From contig MVZN01000005.1 of assembly GCA_002069125.1 (NCBI GenBank), forward strand, positions 1 to 64,000: a stretch of 64,000 nucleotides of DNA, read 5' to 3'. This document shows, piece after piece, positions 61,174 to 64,000 of this stretch. Made by a program: the position numbers and the translations under genes. Source of the stretch: Spirochaetes bacterium ADurb.BinA120 (lineage in GTDB: Bacteria > Spirochaetota > UBA4802 > UBA5368). Within the stretch, counting starts at the first letter, position 1. Every line of letters begins with the position of its first letter. The notes beneath the pieces are model-generated. The model made no database searches and was not told the DNA's origin. It saw only the letters and a program-made list of their open reading frames with translations.

Positions 61174-62118
61174 TCAATCCTCGAGGAGCGCCCGTATAAC
61201 CTGTTCGGCCCCCTCGGCGCAAACCTCGACGTTGTATCCCCCCTCCAGGAAGGCGATAAGCCGGTCCTGCGAATGGCGCTCCGCCACGCCCTTAAGCATC
61301 CTCGTAAAGCGATAATACATATCGCCGGTCAGATTGATGGATGAGAGCGGGTCATCGCGATGCGCGTCGAACCCGGCGGAGATGAGCACGACCTCGGGCC
61401 TGAAGCGCTCGAGCTCGGGTATGACCATCTCGTTGAAGGCCTGCAGATAATGGCTGTTGCCGCTTCCGGCTTTTACCGGGATATTGAGGGTATAGCCCAT
61501 CCCCTGGCCGAATCCGATATCGCTTTCGGCCCCGGTCCCAGGATAGTAGGGGTACTGGTGGAGGCTGATGTAATATACCGAAGGGTCGTCCTGAAAAGCG
61601 TCCTGGGTCCCGTTGCCGTGATGAACGTCCCAATCCACTATCGCGATACGCGCCATACCGTGTTCCGTCTGGATATAGCGCGCGGCTATCGCGACATTGT
61701 TGAAGAAGCAGAAGCCTCCCGCCTTGCGGTTTTCGGCGTGGTGACCCGGGGGCCGCACCGCGCAGAAGCCGTTCGTCGCCCTGCCGCTCATCACCTCGTC
61801 GCACATGTTGAGGCAGCCCCCCACCGCCGAAAGCGCCACGTGATACGTACGTGCGCACACGGTATTGTCGACCGAGTCGAAGTATTCGTCCCCCGACTCG
61901 ACCCCGCGCCTGACCCGCTCCACATAGTCCCTGCTGTGTATCAGTTCGAGGTGGCGCTCTTCGGCCTCCCGAACGGGCACGCGTATGAGCTTTTCCAGGT
62001 ATCCGCCGGACTCGAGCCTTTGCAGCATGGTGCGCAGCCTCTCCGCGCGTTCCGGATGCCCCTCTCCGGTATCATGCTCGAGAAAAACATCGTCGTACAG
62101 AAAGGCCGTCTTCATCAT
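61174..62118 (-). CDS. Histone-deacetylase-family (class II-like) amidohydrolase
   Basis: The arginase/deacetylase fold has GHPERAERLRTM, RPPGHHAENRKAGGFCFFNN, zinc-binding IVDWDVHHGNGTQDAF and ISAGFDAHRDDPLSS, and the terminal EGGYNVEVCAEGAEQ. Bacterial members are acetoin-utilisation AcuC-like or polyamine deacetylases; the one-domain 314-residue form does not fix the substrate. It converges with the CapA gene, 12 bases apart. Confidence 0.92.
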   Translation of the reverse strand: MMKTAFLYDDVFLEHDTGEGHPERAERLRTMLQRLESGGYLEKLIRVPVREAEERHLELIHSRDYVERVRRGVESGDEYFDSVDNTVCARTYHVALSAVGGCLNMCDEVMSGRATNGFCAVRPPGHHAENRKAGGFCFFNNVAIAARYIQTEHGMARIAIVDWDVHHGNGTQDAFQDDPSVYYISLHQYPYYPGTGAESDIGFGQGMGYTLNIPVKAGSGNSHYLQAFNEMVIPELERFRPEVVLISAGFDAHRDDPLSSINLTGDMYYRFTRMLKGVAERHSQDRLIAFLEGGYNVEVCAEGAEQVIRALLED

Positions 62119-62362
62119 GGCAACCCCCGTGAGTTCGCATCAAAACATTGAACATCATGCCACAATTATGGTTATATTATTATAAATATCTCCTTTTCGT
62201 GCAAGTAATAAATCGGACCGAATCGGCCCCCGGCGGCGTCCCCGGGCGGTCGTTTCCGGCCCCGTCGGGGCGAGAGCCCACACCCGGCGGGCTGGAGGGC
62301 CGGGTTAAACTGTTTGACAAAAAGGGCCTATATGCCGACAATCCCCCCTTTGGTGGAAAGGG

Positions 62363-62803
62363 ATGACGACCGTACGACTGCGGACAACCTTGAGCGGCTC
62401 GCCCGCTGAAACCTTCAGGCGTTTCGAGAGCGTCTTTGCGCTTTCGGAAATAAAGAAAGAGCTTCGGCTTGCCAGAATAGCGAGGAGCGAGGCGGGCCTT
62501 GAGATAGTCGACGCGCGGCTTCGGCTGCCCTTTTTTCTAAGGCCGGCCGCGCGACTAACATACAGCACCATCCCCGGCGCCTCCGCCGAGCTTAAGCAGA
62601 TCAGGGGGCCCATGGCGGAATACCGATGGACGTATTCGTTCAGTGAGATCGGAGGAATAACCCGGCTCGACGCGGAGGCGGTTGTAAGGCCGCCCCTCGG
62701 GCCGCTCGGATTTCTTTTAGCGCTTATATTCGCGCCCGGCGTAAAGCGCATGCTGCGCCGTGAACTCAAGCTACTGGAGAGGCTCTCCGCGACACGACAA
62801 TGA
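62363..62803 (+). CDS. SRPBCC-fold protein (polyketide-cyclase-like)
   Basis: The 146 residues begin with RLRTTLSGSPAETFRRFESV and continue through WTYSFSEIGGITRLDAEAVV to a C-terminal amphipathic helix (GVKRMLRRELKLLERLSA). That is the ligand-binding START/SRPBCC order. No ligand is known. Its TGA overlaps the ATG of the helicase by four bases. Confidence 0.65.
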   Translation: MTTVRLRTTLSGSPAETFRRFESVFALSEIKKELRLARIARSEAGLEIVDARLRLPFFLRPAARLTYSTIPGASAELKQIRGPMAEYRWTYSFSEIGGITRLDAEAVVRPPLGPLGFLLALIFAPGVKRMLRRELKLLERLSATRQ

Positions 62804-64000
62804 CCATAAACAGGCCCGTCATCGTTCAAAGCGACAACACCATCCTTCTCGAAGTGGACAATCCCGAATTCGAGAACGCGCGCGATGCCATATCGCCCTT
62901 CGCCGAACTCGAAAAAAGTCCCGAGCACATCCACACATATCGGGTAACGCCGCTTTCCCTGTGGAACGCGGCCTCGTCCGGCCTGAACACTGAGTCCATC
63001 GTCGGGGCCCTCGAACAATATTCCCGCTACGACATCCCCGAGATCGTCCTTACCACTGTGGCCGAGCAGATGCGCAGATACGGCCTGATCCGGCTGGTCC
63101 GACGGGAAGGCCGGATGCTGCTCGTTTCCTCGGACGCCCTGCTATTAAACGAGATCGTGCGCGACCGCAAGATCCAGTCGTTCATAACCGCTCCGGTCGA
63201 CGAACATACCGTCGAAATCAAGGCCGACCTGCGAGGGCACATCAAGCAGGCGCTGATCAAGCTTGGCTTTCCCGTCGAGGACACGGCCGGATACGAGGAC
63301 GGCGACCCGCTCGTTTTCAATCTTCGCTCTACGGCCCTATCGGGAAATCCGTTCGTCATCCGCGACTATCAGCGAAGCGCCGTCAACGCCTACTACCGCG
63401 GAGGCGGCCCCGAGGGAGGAAGCGGGGTGGTGGTGCTGCCGTGCGGCGCGGGGAAGACCATGGTGGGGATCGGGGCGATGGCCCTGCTCCAAACCGAAAC
63501 GCTCATCCTGGTGACGAACACCGTGGCCATCCGCCAGTGGCGCGAGGAACTATTGGACAAGACCGACATCCCCCCCGGCATGATAGGCGAATTCTCCGGC
63601 GAAAAGAAGGAGGTGATGCCCGTCACGGTGGCCACCTACAACATTCTCACATATCGCAGGAAGAAAAACCAGGACTTTCTGCACTTCGACCTGTTCCGCT
63701 CGAAAAACTGGGGGCTTATAATATACGACGAGGTGCACCTGCTCCCGGCGCCGGTATTTCGCATGACATCCGAGATCCAGTCCAAGCGCAGGCTCGGACT
63801 CACGGCCACGCTGATCCGCGAGGACGGGATGGAGGCCGACGTGTTCAGTCTCATCGGCCCGAAAAAATACGACATCCCCTGGAAGATCCTGGAAAAATCC
63901 AACTGGATCGCGGAGGCCGTCTGCACCGAAGTGCGCATAGAGCTCCCGGAGCACCTGCGGTACCAGTATTCCATTGCGAAGGACCGAGAGAAATTCCGCA
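62800..64000 (+). CDS. XPB/ERCC3-like superfamily-2 DNA helicase, 3' truncated by window edge
   Basis: The frame from ATG 62800 stays open to the end of the window (400 residues so far). An N-terminal region of about 190 residues (damage-recognition-like domain, including LRGHIKQALIKLGFPVEDTA) precedes motif Q/I (VIRDYQRSAVNAYYRGG, LPCGAGKTMVG), motif II IIYDEVHLLPAPVF and motif III LTATLIREDG, with the RED segment characteristic of XPB. XPB opens DNA during nucleotide-excision repair. Bacterial XPB occurs in spirochaetes and actinobacteria, which supports the taxon guess. Start is fixed by the ATGA overlap. Confidence 0.92.
   Translation, partial: MTINRPVIVQSDNTILLEVDNPEFENARDAISPFAELEKSPEHIHTYRVTPLSLWNAASSGLNTESIVGALEQYSRYDIPEIVLTTVAEQMRRYGLIRLVRREGRMLLVSSDALLLNEIVRDRKIQSFITAPVDEHTVEIKADLRGHIKQALIKLGFPVEDTAGYEDGDPLVFNLRSTALSGNPFVIRDYQRSAVNAYYRGGGPEGGSGVVVLPCGAGKTMVGIGAMALLQTETLILVTNTVAIRQWREELLDKTDIPPGMIGEFSGEKKEVMPVTVATYNILTYRRKKNQDFLHFDLFRSKNWGLIIYDEVHLLPAPVFRMTSEIQSKRRLGLTATLIREDGMEADVFSLIGPKKYDIPWKILEKSNWIAEAVCTEVRIELPEHLRYQYSIAKDREKFR

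Overview
This is a GC-rich bacterial chromosome segment with about 55 protein genes, an isolated 5S rRNA gene and a selenocysteine tRNA. No mobile element, integrase, prophage or CRISPR array was seen. The gene set fits a Spirochaetota-like organism. It includes an XPB/ERCC3-type helicase, a CheX-like protein, membrane-bound SpoIIE/RsbU phosphatases, several lipoproteins and small outer-membrane barrels, and a lone 5S gene. This assignment is an inference from gene content; no rRNA gene long enough to place the genome is present.

Layout. 1-8 kb: a truncated HD-domain hydrolase, B12-dependent ribonucleotide reductase, two adjacent secreted proteins of the same build, a nucleotidyltransferase/partner pair, and an AhpD-like gene whose reading frame crosses an in-frame TGA. 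8-24.6 kb: acyl-CoA synthetase with a TetR regulator; a tightly overlapped minus-strand operon (EI24-type membrane protein, pgi, tmk, GAF/degenerate-SpoIIE protein, RsbU-like phosphatase, SppA fusion); a Sua5-type enzyme; a glycosyltransferase, a small barrel, a histidine phosphatase and a PutP transporter. 24.6-36 kb: a sulfatase-like lipoprotein, gatC, thpR, a MoaD-like sulfur carrier convergent with a TtcA-like enzyme, CheY with a cyclic-nucleotide-binding protein, PadR, yebC-ruvC-ruvA, a TPR protein and 5S rRNA. 36-46 kb: an LPP20-like lipoprotein, purN, a ThiI/MnmA-like enzyme, moeA, an ECF sigma factor, a sodium symporter, a CheX-like protein, a DnaA-box cluster, coaX and a HEAT protein. 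46-51 kb: the selenocysteine locus selD-selC(tRNA)-selA-selB. 51-64 kb: TPR, thiolase, CPBP protease, a three-gene cell-surface operon (lamin-tail protein, barrel with helix-hairpin-helix, second barrel), CapA-like, HDAC-like, SRPBCC and an XPB-like helicase that runs off the end.

The clearest biological story is selenocysteine use. The window holds all four bacterial Sec genes in one strand-consistent cluster. Two genes contain in-frame TGA codons at catalytic positions, each followed at once by a SECIS-like hairpin: selD itself (U24) and the AhpD-like gene (CxxU in place of CxxC). Standard ORF calling shortens both. The less-described systems are the surface operon at 55.6-59.5 kb, the barrel-SppA fusion with its upstream phosphatase pair, and the DnaA-box/AT-rich region near 43.9 kb, which looks like a replication origin although dnaA is not beside it.
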